Origin: an uncultured Saprospiraceae bacterium | Lineage (GTDB): Bacteria; Bacteroidota; Bacteroidia; Chitinophagales; Saprospiraceae | Assembly (NCBI GenBank): GCA_937934275.1 | Contig: CALHAM010000025.1 | Coordinates: forward strand, 1 to 48,653 | Reading direction: 5' to 3' | DNA: 48,653 nt | In this document: one piece after another, positions 8,807-17,181 of the stretch | How the letters are laid out: every line of letters starts with the position of its first letter | Position numbering within the stretch: position 1 is the stretch's first letter | The notes under the pieces: generated by a model | Told to the model about the DNA's origin: nothing | Databases searched by the model: none | The model's input: only the letters and a program-made list of their open reading frames with translations | Made by a program: the position numbers and the translations under genes

Positions 8807-11038
8807 TTAGTGCATAATTTCCTCCAACCGATGTTCGTAGGTGTCGGCCCATTCACGCACTGGTCCCCAGTCAGTGTTGTCGATGTACACGCGGTCGCCT
8901 CGCACTTCACCTATGCGAGTGAAGGGTTGTTGACATTCGCATAGGAAACGCTCAAATGCCTCTATTCGTTCGGGCGCTACGCTTACCACGACGCGGCTTT
9001 GTGCTTCGCCAAAGAGCCAGGCATCTTTGCGGAGGCCGGCCGGGCTGCTGACGGTAAAGCCCAGTGTTCGCGGCATTGCGCATTCCATAAGTGTTACGAA
9101 CAAACCGCCATCCGATACGTCGTGTGCGCTGCGCACCAATCGTTCAGCGATGAGTTGGCGCAGTGTTGTTAGCAGGTGGTATTCCTCCTCCAAGTCGAAA
9201 TACGGGCAAGGGCTGTGCTCTACTTGGTGCACTTCACGCAGGTATTCGCTGCTGCCCAAGTCATTGCGGGAGTGGCCCAACAAGTAGATTTGATCGCCTT
9301 CGGCCTTGAAGTCGAGCGTCATCAACTGCTCCCAGTCGTCGAGGATGCCCAGCATACCGATGGTCGGCGTGGGGTATACGGGTATTACTTTGCCGTTTTC
9401 CGTGTATTGGTTGTAGAAGCTGACATTGCCGCCCGTAACAGGAGTATTGAGTTTTCGGCAGGCATCGCCCATACCTCGAATAGCCTGAGCGAACTGGTAA
9501 TAGACTTCTGGATGGTAGGGGTTGCCAAAGTTGAGGCAGTTGGTAATGGCTACGGGAGTGCCTCCCGCGCAAGTGATGTTTCGCGCGGCCTCGCAAACGG
9601 CGATCATAGCTCCGCGGTATGGGTCGGCATACACATAGGCTGAGTTGCAATCCGTTGTCATGGCCAGTGCTTTACGCGTGCCCTTGACATAGACTACCGC
9701 TGCATCGGCCGGGCGATTGGTCGTTACGGTGCTTGTGCGCACCATCGAATCGTATTGGCGTGTGATCCAGCGCTTTGAGGCAATGTTGGGCGAAGCCCAC
9801 AGCTGCTGGGCGGCCTTGCGTAGGTCGGTTGGCTCCGGGATGTCTTCCAAGCGGAAGCGCGCGATATCGGCCAGGTAGGCAGGCTCGCGCTGTTCGCGCA
9901 CGTACACAGGAGCACCTCCTCCTAGCACTAGGGACTGGGCCGGCACTTCGGCGACCTTCTCGCCGTGCCAATAGTATTCTAATAGGCTGCCCTCGGTCGT
10001 TTCACCAATGCGCTCGCAGGGCAGATCCCATTTGTCGAAAATAGCCTTCAGGACGTCTTCCTGGCCGGGCTTACAAACGATGAGCATGCGCTCCTGGCTT
10101 TCCGAGAGAAGGATTTCCCACGCCTTCATGTTGGCTTGGCGCTGTGGAACCTTATCTAAATCTATGCGCATGCCGCAGTGGGCGCGGGCACTCATCTCCG
10201 AGGTAGAGCAGGCGATGCCAGCTGCACCCATGTCCTGCATACCGACGATGGCGCCGGTTTTTATGGCTTCTAAAGCAGCTTCCAACAGCAGTTTTTCCTG
10301 AAACGGGTCGCCCACTTGTACGGCGGGCAGGTCTTCGTGGCTGTTTTCAGTTAGATCAGCAGAAGCAAAAGTAGCGCCGTGGATGCCGTCTTTGCCTGTA
10401 GCAGAGCCTACAATAAAGACTGGATTACCCGGTCCGCCGGCAGTGGCGCTTACGGTCTCCCCTATGCGCACGATACCTACCGACATGGCATTAACCAGTA
10501 TGTCGTGATGGTAGCAGTCGTAGAAGTAGACCTCGCCGCCCACAGTAGGCACACCAAAGCAATTGCCGTAGTCGCCTATGCCTTTGACGACACCCGCAAT
10601 GAGCCGCTTCATGCGCACATTGTCGGGCTTGCCGAAGCGCAGGCTGTTGAGTGCAGCAATTGGGCGCGCACCCATGGTAAAAATATCGCGGTGGATACCG
10701 CCTACACCAGTAGCCGCTCCCTGATAAGGCTCGATAGCGGAGGGGTGGTTGTGGCTTTCAATCTTGAAAGCGCAAGCCCAACCTTCACCAATATCCACTA
10801 AGCCAGCGTTTTCTTCACCTGCGCTAACCAATAAGCGCCCGCCGCTGCGGGGCAAGGTCTTGATTTGTAGGATGGAATTTTTGTAAGAACAGTGTTCACT
10901 CCACATCACTGAGTAAAGCGACAACTCTGTAAAATTGGGTGTTCGACCTAAAATTTCGATAATCTTTTCGAACTCCTCAGGAAGAAGACCAAGACTTTTA
11001 GCGGTTTCTACGGTAGGTAGCGGCTCTGCGGTAACCAT
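8807..11038 (-). CDS. purL: Phosphoribosylformylglycinamidine synthase subunit PurL
   Basis: A 743-residue enzyme of the short PurL type, which needs separate PurQ and PurS subunits and makes FGAM from FGAR, ATP and ammonia in purine synthesis. Visible family blocks include [11 protein letters not shown] near residue 45, [13 protein letters not shown] (catalytic His and ATP site) near 93, [25 protein letters not shown], and in the second half [19 protein letters not shown] and [10 protein letters not shown]. The two repeated AIRS-like halves are both complete. purQ and purS are not adjacent. A TACCTTTG -7 element 35 bases upstream of the ATG suggests it starts its own transcript, which may continue through the thioredoxin-like gene and prmA. 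Confidence 0.97.
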   Translation of the reverse strand: MVTAEPLPTVETAKSLGLLPEEFEKIIEILGRTPNFTELSLYSVMWSEHCSYKNSILQIKTLPRSGGRLLVSAGEENAGLVDIGEGWACAFKIESHNHPSAIEPYQGAATGVGGIHRDIFTMGARPIAALNSLRFGKPDNVRMKRLIAGVVKGIGDYGNCFGVPTVGGEVYFYDCYHHDILVNAMSVGIVRIGETVSATAGGPGNPVFIVGSATGKDGIHGATFASADLTENSHEDLPAVQVGDPFQEKLLLEAALEAIKTGAIVGMQDMGAAGIACSTSEMSARAHCGMRIDLDKVPQRQANMKAWEILLSESQERMLIVCKPGQEDVLKAIFDKWDLPCERIGETTEGSLLEYYWHGEKVAEVPAQSLVLGGGAPVYVREQREPAYLADIARFRLEDIPEPTDLRKAAQQLWASPNIASKRWITRQYDSMVRTSTVTTNRPADAAVVYVKGTRKALAMTTDCNSAYVYADPYRGAMIAVCEAARNITCAGGTPVAITNCLNFGNPYHPEVYYQFAQAIRGMGDACRKLNTPVTGGNVSFYNQYTENGKVIPVYPTPTIGMLGILDDWEQLMTLDFKAEGDQIYLLGHSRNDLGSSEYLREVHQVEHSPCPYFDLEEEYHLLTTLRQLIAERLVRSAHDVSDGGLFVTLMECAMPRTLGFTVSSPAGLRKDAWLFGEAQSRVVVSVAPERIEAFERFLCECQQPFTRIGEVRGDRVYIDNTDWGPVREWADTYEHRLEEIMH

Positions 11039-11073
11039 GGAACGTTAAAGTTGAGGTATGCTCAAAAGCGCCG

Positions 11074-11081
11074 CAAAGGTA
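11074..11081 (-). promoter_or_regulatory. -7 promoter element of purL
   Basis: The minus strand reads TACCTTTG, a perfect TAnnTTTG match, 35 bases before the purL ATG. No TTG is evident at the -33 spacing. The rest of the spacer up to 11200 contains only two in-frame runs shorter than 25 codons, which I do not call as genes. Confidence 0.55.
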
Positions 11082-11200
11082 GCGAAGCTCATTGGGCTTG
11101 CTTCATCTTCTCTTGTTTTAGGTCAATAAGCCGGCGCATAGTTTTGAGCCGCTTGTTCTCTAAAAGGTTGGGTATTACTCATCAAAGCCGGAGGCTGAGC

Positions 11201-12439
11201 TCAAATTAAGTCGCGCAAGACTATCGCTTTTTTTAAGCGCTCTTCACCGCGTTGTATGGTTAGGCGGATTTTTTTACCGGGTTTTCGTTGCAGAATATTC
11301 ATCACGTCGGTCAGCGTGTAAAAGTGCGCTGGTGTGTTCCCAATGCGCACGATTTGGTCACCTGGCCGTATATCCGCTTCGGCGGCTGGAGAGTTGTCGA
11401 GCACATGTTGCACGATGAAGTCGTTTAGGCGTGGGCCATGAGCCAATACGACTATACCACTGCGGTCGTAAGTGAACTTTTCATGAAAATGGCGTGCGGG
11501 TTTGAGCCAAATTTGGCTGTTATAATAGTCTAAGATGACGTGAAAGCGATGGAGAATGGCGTTGCCAATAAGGCCATCTCGCTGGTTGAGATATTCTAAA
11601 TTTTGGGCGGTGTCCAATTCTTGGAAATACGTGATAACGCCGGTTTGGGTGAGTTCGCCCAATTCGAGCTGATGGACTCGTCCGGTGAAACCTTGCAAAA
11701 AGCCGCCTAATCCAAGGCCGATGCTGGTGGGAATGACTCTTTCGGGTGGGCGTACGAAAGGATGCGAATTGCTGTACATGAGCAGGGGCATGCCTGCACC
11801 CGTGTCTATGAGGAGCTTTACTGAAGTGGCTACTTCTGCTGTGGGGTGCAGCGTAGTGCGTACGTACATTTTGTTTCGAGCAATCTCTACGGGTATGGAG
11901 GTGTAGCCGCGTTCCTTGAGTTGAAACCATTTGCGGTCGTGCAGGGTGATGATTTGCCGGTCGTAATTGATCTGGATGATGAAGCGCGAGAAAGCATTGG
12001 CTGAAAGAATGCCGTGTACGAGGATTCCTGTGAATTCTTCGAAGCGCAGATAATCTTCTTGCAACACGAGGATGTCCTCGCCCTCAGAGTAAACTTTGCC
12101 GGGAATTTCGAATGGAACGCGTCGCACCAGATAAGCAGTGAGCACGGATTTTAAGTCGGAACCGGCTACCTTGAACTCCCGCTCGTAGCGCACGCCGAGC
12201 AGGTCTGTTACCTCGCGTTTAGTGATGATGGTGTGTTCGGCACCGGTGTCAAAAATAAACTTGAGCGGCAAGACTCCACCAAAGCGCACCGACAAAATGA
12301 TAAAGTTATTGGCGTATTCAAAGGGAATTTCCACACTTTTATGGTCGCCCACTAAAGTATAGCCATACTGGGCATCTCCTCGAGAGGTGGCTAGGAGCCA
12401 CAGACAAAAAGCCCCCAAAATGAGTTTTTGGTGCGACAT
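11201..12439 (-). CDS. Secreted two-lobed aspartyl protease with C-terminal PDZ domain
   Basis: A 412-residue protein with a signal peptide (about 1-23, ending GDAQ). It carries two aspartyl-protease motifs in one chain: FIFDTGAEH with Asp64 and LLIDTGAGM with Asp212, about 150 residues apart, so one polypeptide could form a complete active site, where retropepsins need a dimer. The C-terminal 85 residues are a PDZ domain (ADIRPGDQIVRIGN), which in periplasmic proteases binds peptide termini. The frame extends upstream to 12613, but that extension lies inside the preceding gene, so the ATG at 12439 is used. It begins 16 bases after the stop of the PhyH-like gene, suggesting cotranscription. 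The substrate is unknown. Confidence 0.88.
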   Translation of the reverse strand: MSHQKLILGAFCLWLLATSRGDAQYGYTLVGDHKSVEIPFEYANNFIILSVRFGGVLPLKFIFDTGAEHTIITKREVTDLLGVRYEREFKVAGSDLKSVLTAYLVRRVPFEIPGKVYSEGEDILVLQEDYLRFEEFTGILVHGILSANAFSRFIIQINYDRQIITLHDRKWFQLKERGYTSIPVEIARNKMYVRTTLHPTAEVATSVKLLIDTGAGMPLLMYSNSHPFVRPPERVIPTSIGLGLGGFLQGFTGRVHQLELGELTQTGVITYFQELDTAQNLEYLNQRDGLIGNAILHRFHVILDYYNSQIWLKPARHFHEKFTYDRSGIVVLAHGPRLNDFIVQHVLDNSPAAEADIRPGDQIVRIGNTPAHFYTLTDVMNILQRKPGKKIRLTIQRGEERLKKAIVLRDLI

Positions 12440-12455
12440 ATAGCAGTTTAAAAAG

Positions 12456-13433
12456 TCAGGTTTTGACGATTGCCGGGCGCTGTGAGATCTCGTGATAGCA
12501 GAAGACACCCTCAGCGTAATAATGGCAAACAATGCTGCGACGAGTGGCGTCGGCTCGAGTGATGGGTTTACCGCCGTGCAGAAGATTAGCATGCCAAATG
12601 AGCACATCGCCACGCCGAGCCAAATGCAATTTTTGAGACAAGTTGTGTTTTCGGACGAGGGCTTCGATGTGGTCTTCGTAACGGCGATTGCTGTGGCGTC
12701 CTATAGTGAAGCGCGTATTGCCAGAGGGGTAATCGGCGGTAGTAACGTAAGGGAGGCGGTGACTGCCAGGGTAGTAAAAAAGCGGACCACTGTCTTCGGT
12801 ACAGTCCTCCAGCGCTGTCCAGGTGGCAATGAGGTAGCCCGGTGGCATGGTTGTCATGTGGATGGAGTCGGAATGGGCGCGTTGTTCGCTGCCTTGTATG
12901 AAGCTAAGCGACTGGAAGGGTAGGGCGGGTTTGCCCAGCAAGAAGGACAGCAGCTGCAACAGCTGTGGGTTTCGGAAGAAGCGCTCGTTGGCCAGCGCAC
13001 TCCGCTCGTGAATGTTGAAGATTTTACGACCCGTATAGTTGAAGCCCACCTGACGGCTGTTCAAGAGACGATCTACTTCGGCATTGAGCGCCTCGGTTTC
13101 TTCTAGTGTGTAAAAGGCCTCCAAAACACAATAGCCCTCGCGCACGAATTGACGCGCCTGCTCTTGCCAGGCAAGAGGCAAGCTGCTAAAATTAGGGTGA
13201 TTTTCTAAGCGCTCGAGGGCGTCGGGTTGATCTAACCAGGGCAGTTCGGTTTTCGATGCGTTCTTGAAATCGGCACTGCCAATGGGCAGTAGCACGCTCT
13301 TGCGCACGCCGAAGCGCCGATAGTATTGGCGGTTATGCTTCAAATAGCGGTAGTTTAGGGCATTATTCAATACGTAAACCGCTTTCAGCTGGCGCAAAAA
13401 ACCGCGATATCGCTCGAAAAGTCGTTGAAGCAT
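12456..13433 (-). CDS. Phytanoyl-CoA dioxygenase (PhyH) family oxygenase
   Basis: A 325-residue protein with the non-haem Fe(II)/2-oxoglutarate oxygenase fold. The HxD iron ligands are His187 and Asp189 in RAHSDSIHM, and the distal His is His286 in LLHGGKP; the nearby arginines could bind 2-oxoglutarate. The double-stranded beta-helix strands YLIATWTALEDC and GPLFYYPGSHRLPY are typical of PhyH. The family hydroxylates small molecules (phytanoyl-CoA, ectoine, antibiotics), and the substrate here cannot be read from sequence. A longer frame starts at a TTG at 13460; the ATG at 13433 is preferred. The gene is separated from the upstream regulator by a strong hairpin and is followed at 16 bases by the aspartyl protease gene. 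Confidence 0.88.
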   Translation of the reverse strand: MLQRLFERYRGFLRQLKAVYVLNNALNYRYLKHNRQYYRRFGVRKSVLLPIGSADFKNASKTELPWLDQPDALERLENHPNFSSLPLAWQEQARQFVREGYCVLEAFYTLEETEALNAEVDRLLNSRQVGFNYTGRKIFNIHERSALANERFFRNPQLLQLLSFLLGKPALPFQSLSFIQGSEQRAHSDSIHMTTMPPGYLIATWTALEDCTEDSGPLFYYPGSHRLPYVTTADYPSGNTRFTIGRHSNRRYEDHIEALVRKHNLSQKLHLARRGDVLIWHANLLHGGKPITRADATRRSIVCHYYAEGVFCYHEISQRPAIVKT

Positions 13434-13473
13434 AAAAAGTAGTACGAGGGTTGATCTCAAGCCTTAAAACAAA

Positions 13474-13512
13474 GCCGGAATGTAAAGGTATGGGTATCCT
13501 TTACATTCCGGC
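13474..13512 (-). terminator. Perfect 15-bp hairpin, terminator after the response regulator
   Basis: Arms 13474-13488 and 13498-13512 are exact reverse complements around a 9-base loop. On the minus strand the stem is followed by TTTGTTTT, so it can act as an intrinsic terminator for the response regulator gene ending at 13536 and insulates the downstream PhyH-like gene. Confidence 0.75.
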
Positions 13513-13535
13513 ACAAGCCAGTATATCCGCATTTT

Positions 13536-14264
13536 TTATTGGGCCATATCCCGCACCAGCAGTCGGAATCCGTTGCCGTGGATGTTCACGATCTCGATAG
13601 CCGGATCTTTCGACAAGTATTTGCGCAATTTGGTGATAAATACGTCCATGGAGCGCGCCGTGAAGTAGTTGTCTTCACGCCAGATTTTGATGAGGGCCTC
13701 AGAACGCGGCATGACGTCGTTGATATACTTGCAAAACATGCGCAGCAACTCTGACTCTTTTGGGCTAAGTTTCCACTGATTTTCTTCGCCCGGGAGCGCG
13801 TCGGTATAGGTCAGCAGGCGCAGCGGATAGTTGAAGTGGTATTTGCCGATGATGAATTCTTTTTGTTCGTCGCGCGGGTCGGGGGCTTTGCGCGTGCGTT
13901 TGAGCACCGCTTGGATGCGCAGAAGCAGCTCTTCAGAGTTAAAAGGCTTAACAATGTAGTCGTCGGCGCCAATCTTGAAGCCGTGCAGTACATCCTCTTT
14001 AAGAGTTTTAGCCGTCAAGAAAATGATTGGAGTTTCGCAGTTGCGCTGCCGTATTTCTTGGGCCAACGTGAAGCCGTCTTTGCGCGGCATCATTACGTCT
14101 AAGACGCACAGGTCGTAGTCGTTTTTTTTGAAATGTTCCCATCCGGCCACGCCGTCTACCGCTAAGTGGACTTCGTAGCCGTTCATCTCGAGGTAAGACC
14201 GAAGGACGTCGCCAAAGTTCAGGTCGTCCTCTACGAGCAGGATTTTGTACTTCACGTCTGACAT
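13536..14264 (-). CDS. rprY: OmpR-family response regulator, RprY-like
   Basis: A 242-residue two-component regulator. The receiver domain (about 5-120) shows the acidic pocket VEDD (11-14), phospho-acceptor Asp56 in VLDVMMP, the conserved Thr in FLTAKT and the Lys in VKPFN. The winged-helix DNA-binding domain (about 140-240) ends with the recognition-helix region ARSMDVFITKLRKYL and the wing IHGNGFRL. The Bacteroidota RprY subgroup has this length and the wording KESELLRMFC. No histidine kinase is adjacent, so its sensor must be encoded elsewhere. It is a monocistronic gene: divergent from the TMTC-like gene and closed by a perfect hairpin. Confidence 0.93.
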   Translation of the reverse strand: MSDVKYKILLVEDDLNFGDVLRSYLEMNGYEVHLAVDGVAGWEHFKKNDYDLCVLDVMMPRKDGFTLAQEIRQRNCETPIIFLTAKTLKEDVLHGFKIGADDYIVKPFNSEELLLRIQAVLKRTRKAPDPRDEQKEFIIGKYHFNYPLRLLTYTDALPGEENQWKLSPKESELLRMFCKYINDVMPRSEALIKIWREDNYFTARSMDVFITKLRKYLSKDPAIEIVNIHGNGFRLLVRDMAQ

Positions 14265-14402
14265 AAGGAACCGGTTTGTTGCTTGTTGTTTAGCGTGTGG
14301 AATTGGATAAGAGATGATTAAAGTTAAGAGCGCAACGTTCGGGTCTTATAACGCATCGCTATTGAGATACAGTATTTACATCGAGCGCTTCCTTGCGTTT
14401 CA

Positions 14403-14433
14403 TTGGCAAAGCTGCTGCAGCATTGTACTTTAG
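14403..14433 (+). promoter_or_regulatory. Candidate promoter of the TMTC-like gene
   Basis: A TTG at 14403-14405 is followed after 20 bases by TACTTTAG (14426-14433), which differs at one position from TAnnTTTG, 8 bases before the ATG at 14442. The same TACTTTAG octamer precedes the M14 peptidase gene. Moderate to low confidence because of the mismatch and the very short leader. Confidence 0.35.
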
Positions 14434-14441
14434 CGCCCGCT

Positions 14442-16430
14442 ATGGCAAAACCAGTGCGCAAACCTAAGGGCCGTTCGAGGGCCGTTTTGGCAGTTCCGCA
14501 GCAGGCGTCGTCGTTGAGCGAGGGCGCGTCTGTTCCGCCCTTTTTCCGCAATGCGGCTTTGCAAACTGCCCTGCTTTTTGTCTTTGCCTTGCTGTTGTAT
14601 GCCAATACCCTAACTCATGGTTTTGTTCAGGACGATGCTATCGTTATCACAGACAACATGTTCACCACGCAGGGTGTTCGAGGCATTCCGGGTATTTTGA
14701 CGAAGGATACTTTTTTTGGCTTTTTTAAGGTAGAGGGCAAGGAAACACTGGTTTCGGGTGGTCGTTACCGTCCTCTAACGTTAGTGGTGTTTGCCTTGGT
14801 GTATGAGGTCTTTGGTGCAACGCCTTTTCCTTATCACTTGCTGGCGGTGCTGCTGTACGCCGCCACGTGTGTGCTGCTGTACCGAGTATTGCTGTTGCTG
14901 TTGCGCAGGGATGAGGCGAGGCGCTCGCAAGCATTTTTAGTGGCTTGGATGGCAGCGCTGTTATTTGTGGCACACCCTATTCACACGGAGGTAGTGGCTA
15001 ATATCAAAGGTTGCGACGAGATTGGGGCGCTATTGGGTAGTCTGGGAGCGCTATGGCTTACGCTGCGCTACGCAGACTCAGGGCGTTTTGCTTGGGCCGT
15101 GTTGGCGGGGGTCGTGTTTTTCCTCGCTTGCCTTTCGAAGGAGAACGCTGCTACGTTTATTGCTGTCATTCCGCTGGCGCTGTGGTATTTCCGCGCTATG
15201 AAGGGCGCGGCTGTTGTACGGGCAACGCTGCCCGTGTGGGTGGGTTTTGCGGTGTTCTTCGTGCTTCGCGGCGCTATTTTGAACTGGAAGTTTGGCAGTG
15301 CGCCACTGGAGTTGATGAACAATCCGTTCCTCAAAATTGAGGGCGACCGATGGGTGCCGTTCTCGGCGGCGGAGAAGTTGGCGACCATTCTGTTTACTTT
15401 GGGTAAGTACGTGCAGTTGTTGGTATGGCCGCATCCGCTGACGCACGATTATTATCCGCGCTTTATCGGCATCAAAACGTTTTCGGATTGGAGCGTTATA
15501 GGCAGCGGGCTATTGTATATACTTCTGCTGTGGCTGGCGATTCGGGGTTTGCCCAAACGCGAACCAGCGAGTTTTGGTGTGTGGTTTTACCTGCTGACTA
15601 TTAGTATTGTATCGAACTTAGTATTCCCCATCGGCACCAACATGGGCGAGCGCTTTGCCTTTATGCCGTCGGTGGGCTTTTGTTTGGCCGCTGCAGTGTT
15701 ATTGGCGCGCCTCCCCGGCTGGAAAGTGTCCGTGGGTACCACACTGGGTATTACCGCGCTGTTTTCCGCGCTTACGCTGTTGCGCAACCCGGCGTGGGCG
15801 AGCAATGAGCGGCTCTTTTTTACCGATGTGAAAACTTCGGTGAACAGTGCTAAAATCAACAACGCCTGCGGTGGTGCGTTGTTTGAAAAAGCCCAGACCG
15901 AACAGGACTCGCTCAAACGGGAGGCTCTGTTCCGGCAATCCTTGGAGTACGCCAATCGAGCGCTGAGCATTTACCCCAATTACAAAGATGCTGTGGTTAC
16001 ACGAGCGGGCTGTCGGTTTTACCTCAAAGATTACGACGGTGCCGTAGAGGACTATCGCCTGGCCGTGTTACTTTCCAATCAGGATGAGCGCATGCGCGTC
16101 TATTTGGCGCTGGCTCTTCGCGAAACGGGCAAGTATTACGGCGAAAAACGCGGCGATTTGGCCAAGGCCCTACAGTACTTACACGAGTCGCACCAGGTCA
16201 ATCCTGCCGATCCAGAAACCGTGCGCCTGCTGGGGGTTGCATACGGCGTGCAAGGGCAGGCGCAAAAAGCACTCGAGTGGTTTCAGAAAGCGGTGGAGAT
16301 GTCGCCAGAAAATGCCAGTTACCTCTTCGACCTGGGCACGGCCTATTACCTTGCTGGCGATAAAGCGAAGGGAGAAGCGTATCGGAAGCGCGCCTTAGAA
16401 CTTGACCCGGAAGTCATCAAGCAAAAGTGA
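14442..16430 (+). CDS. TMTC-like GT-C membrane glycosyltransferase with TPR repeats
   Basis: A 662-residue protein. About ten hydrophobic segments fill residues 38-455, followed by roughly four TPR units (about 480-655; NRALSIYPNYKDAV, LHESHQVNPADPE, FQKAVEMSPENASY). The first periplasmic loop has the GT-C acidic motif FVQDDA (Asp64, Asp65), followed by RYRPLT (Arg110) and HPIHTE (178-183). This order and the C-terminal TPRs match the TMTC family, whose animal members transfer mannose from dolichol-phosphate-mannose to cadherin domains. The bacterial substrate is unknown. The likely start is the ATG at 14442, since the frame's earlier TTG at 14403 lies in the presumed promoter. A TMEM260-like gene lies 0.75 kb downstream with skp in between. 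Confidence 0.82.
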   Translation: MAKPVRKPKGRSRAVLAVPQQASSLSEGASVPPFFRNAALQTALLFVFALLLYANTLTHGFVQDDAIVITDNMFTTQGVRGIPGILTKDTFFGFFKVEGKETLVSGGRYRPLTLVVFALVYEVFGATPFPYHLLAVLLYAATCVLLYRVLLLLLRRDEARRSQAFLVAWMAALLFVAHPIHTEVVANIKGCDEIGALLGSLGALWLTLRYADSGRFAWAVLAGVVFFLACLSKENAATFIAVIPLALWYFRAMKGAAVVRATLPVWVGFAVFFVLRGAILNWKFGSAPLELMNNPFLKIEGDRWVPFSAAEKLATILFTLGKYVQLLVWPHPLTHDYYPRFIGIKTFSDWSVIGSGLLYILLLWLAIRGLPKREPASFGVWFYLLTISIVSNLVFPIGTNMGERFAFMPSVGFCLAAAVLLARLPGWKVSVGTTLGITALFSALTLLRNPAWASNERLFFTDVKTSVNSAKINNACGGALFEKAQTEQDSLKREALFRQSLEYANRALSIYPNYKDAVVTRAGCRFYLKDYDGAVEDYRLAVLLSNQDERMRVYLALALRETGKYYGEKRGDLAKALQYLHESHQVNPADPETVRLLGVAYGVQGQAQKALEWFQKAVEMSPENASYLFDLGTAYYLAGDKAKGEAYRKRALELDPEVIKQK

Positions 16431-16455
16431 CTATCTATTCTTGAGACGTATAGAA

Positions 16456-16483
16456 TTGCCGCAACGGCATTTTTTTACCTTTG
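16456..16483 (+). promoter_or_regulatory. Promoter of skp
   Basis: A TTG at 16456-16458, then a 17-base spacer, then TACCTTTG (16476-16483), an exact Bacteroidota -7 element. It begins 26 bases after the preceding stop codon and leaves a leader of about 70 bases before the skp ATG. It overlaps the preceding terminator hairpin and T-tract. Confidence 0.6.
16457..16476 (+). terminator. Short hairpin with T7 tract after the TMTC-like gene
   Basis: TGCCG (16457-16461) and CGGCA (16465-16469) pair around a 3-base loop and run into seven T residues (16470-16476). The stem is only 5 bp, so termination may be partial. Confidence 0.5.
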
Positions 16484-16562
16484 CCGCGCCAAAAGCTGCT
16501 CAATCTTCGTTGGAGAGAGTCTCGAACTGGTCTTCATCATTCCCTTATAAGCAACAGCACAC

Positions 16563-17078
16563 ATGTACCGTTTCACGTTTTTGCTCCTTTTTTTCTCGCT
16601 TTTTACAGCAGCTGCCGTTGAGGCTCAAACGTACAAGTACGGCCATCTCAACTTAGGAAACCTGTTGGAGGAATTGCCCCAAACGGCTGAAGCAGAGGCT
16701 AAACTGCGCGTTGTCGCCGACAGTCTTAACCGCGTAGATAGCCTCATGACCGCGGAGTTTCAGGCGGCTTACCTAAAGTTGAAAAAGGAATACGACGAAG
16801 GGATGCTCACCCCCATCCAGGTGCAGCAACGCCAGGTTGAACTGGAAAAACAGCGCGATAATATTCAGAACTTTGAGGAAGGAGCGCAACGCCTGCTGGA
16901 GGCCAAACGGGCCGAATTATTGGAACCCATCGTCAGGCGAGTTAATGACGCTATTCAGGCCGTGGCCAAACGCGAAGGCTACGCTATGATTTTTGATATC
17001 GGCTCGGGTGCCTTATTGTTTGCGCTTGAGACCATCGATGTTACGGCGTTGGTGCGCAAAGAACTGGGCTTACAGTGA
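16563..17078 (+). CDS. skp: Periplasmic chaperone Skp/OmpH family
   Basis: A 171-residue protein with a clear signal peptide (about 1-21, ending VEAQ) and the Skp layout: a short beta segment YKYGHLNLGNLLEELP, long charged helices (about 40-130) that would form the coiled-coil tentacles, and a closing beta-region YAMIFDIGSGALLF. Skp trimers hold unfolded outer-membrane proteins in the periplasm. The helical arm region contains QQRQVELEKQRDNIQNFEEG. In many bacteria the gene sits beside bamA; here it lies between two putative GT-C glycosyltransferase genes. It has its own promoter. Confidence 0.9.
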   Translation: MYRFTFLLLFFSLFTAAAVEAQTYKYGHLNLGNLLEELPQTAEAEAKLRVVADSLNRVDSLMTAEFQAAYLKLKKEYDEGMLTPIQVQQRQVELEKQRDNIQNFEEGAQRLLEAKRAELLEPIVRRVNDAIQAVAKREGYAMIFDIGSGALLFALETIDVTALVRKELGLQ

Positions 17079-17181
17079 GCGCTTTTTCCGAGATTAGTAC
17101 ACTTCACAACAACAAATCACACATGGCGCGAAGGGTGCCAGTGGAGGCTTCGAACAAGCCGAGATAATCTTCCTTTTTGGT

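Noticed and set aside
11085-11182. Two short minus-strand frames (19 and 16 codons) between the aspartyl protease and purL genes
   Set aside because: Too short to support, no RBS or promoter placed for them, and one overlaps the purL promoter region.
12492-12923. A 143-codon plus-strand frame within the PhyH-like gene
   Set aside because: Antisense to the HxD iron-binding core of a clear dioxygenase; no promoter or family resemblance.
17130-17165. A GGCTT/AAGCC hairpin between skp and the DUF2723 gene as a terminator
   Set aside because: Only 5 bp of stem and not followed directly by a T-tract; too weak to list.
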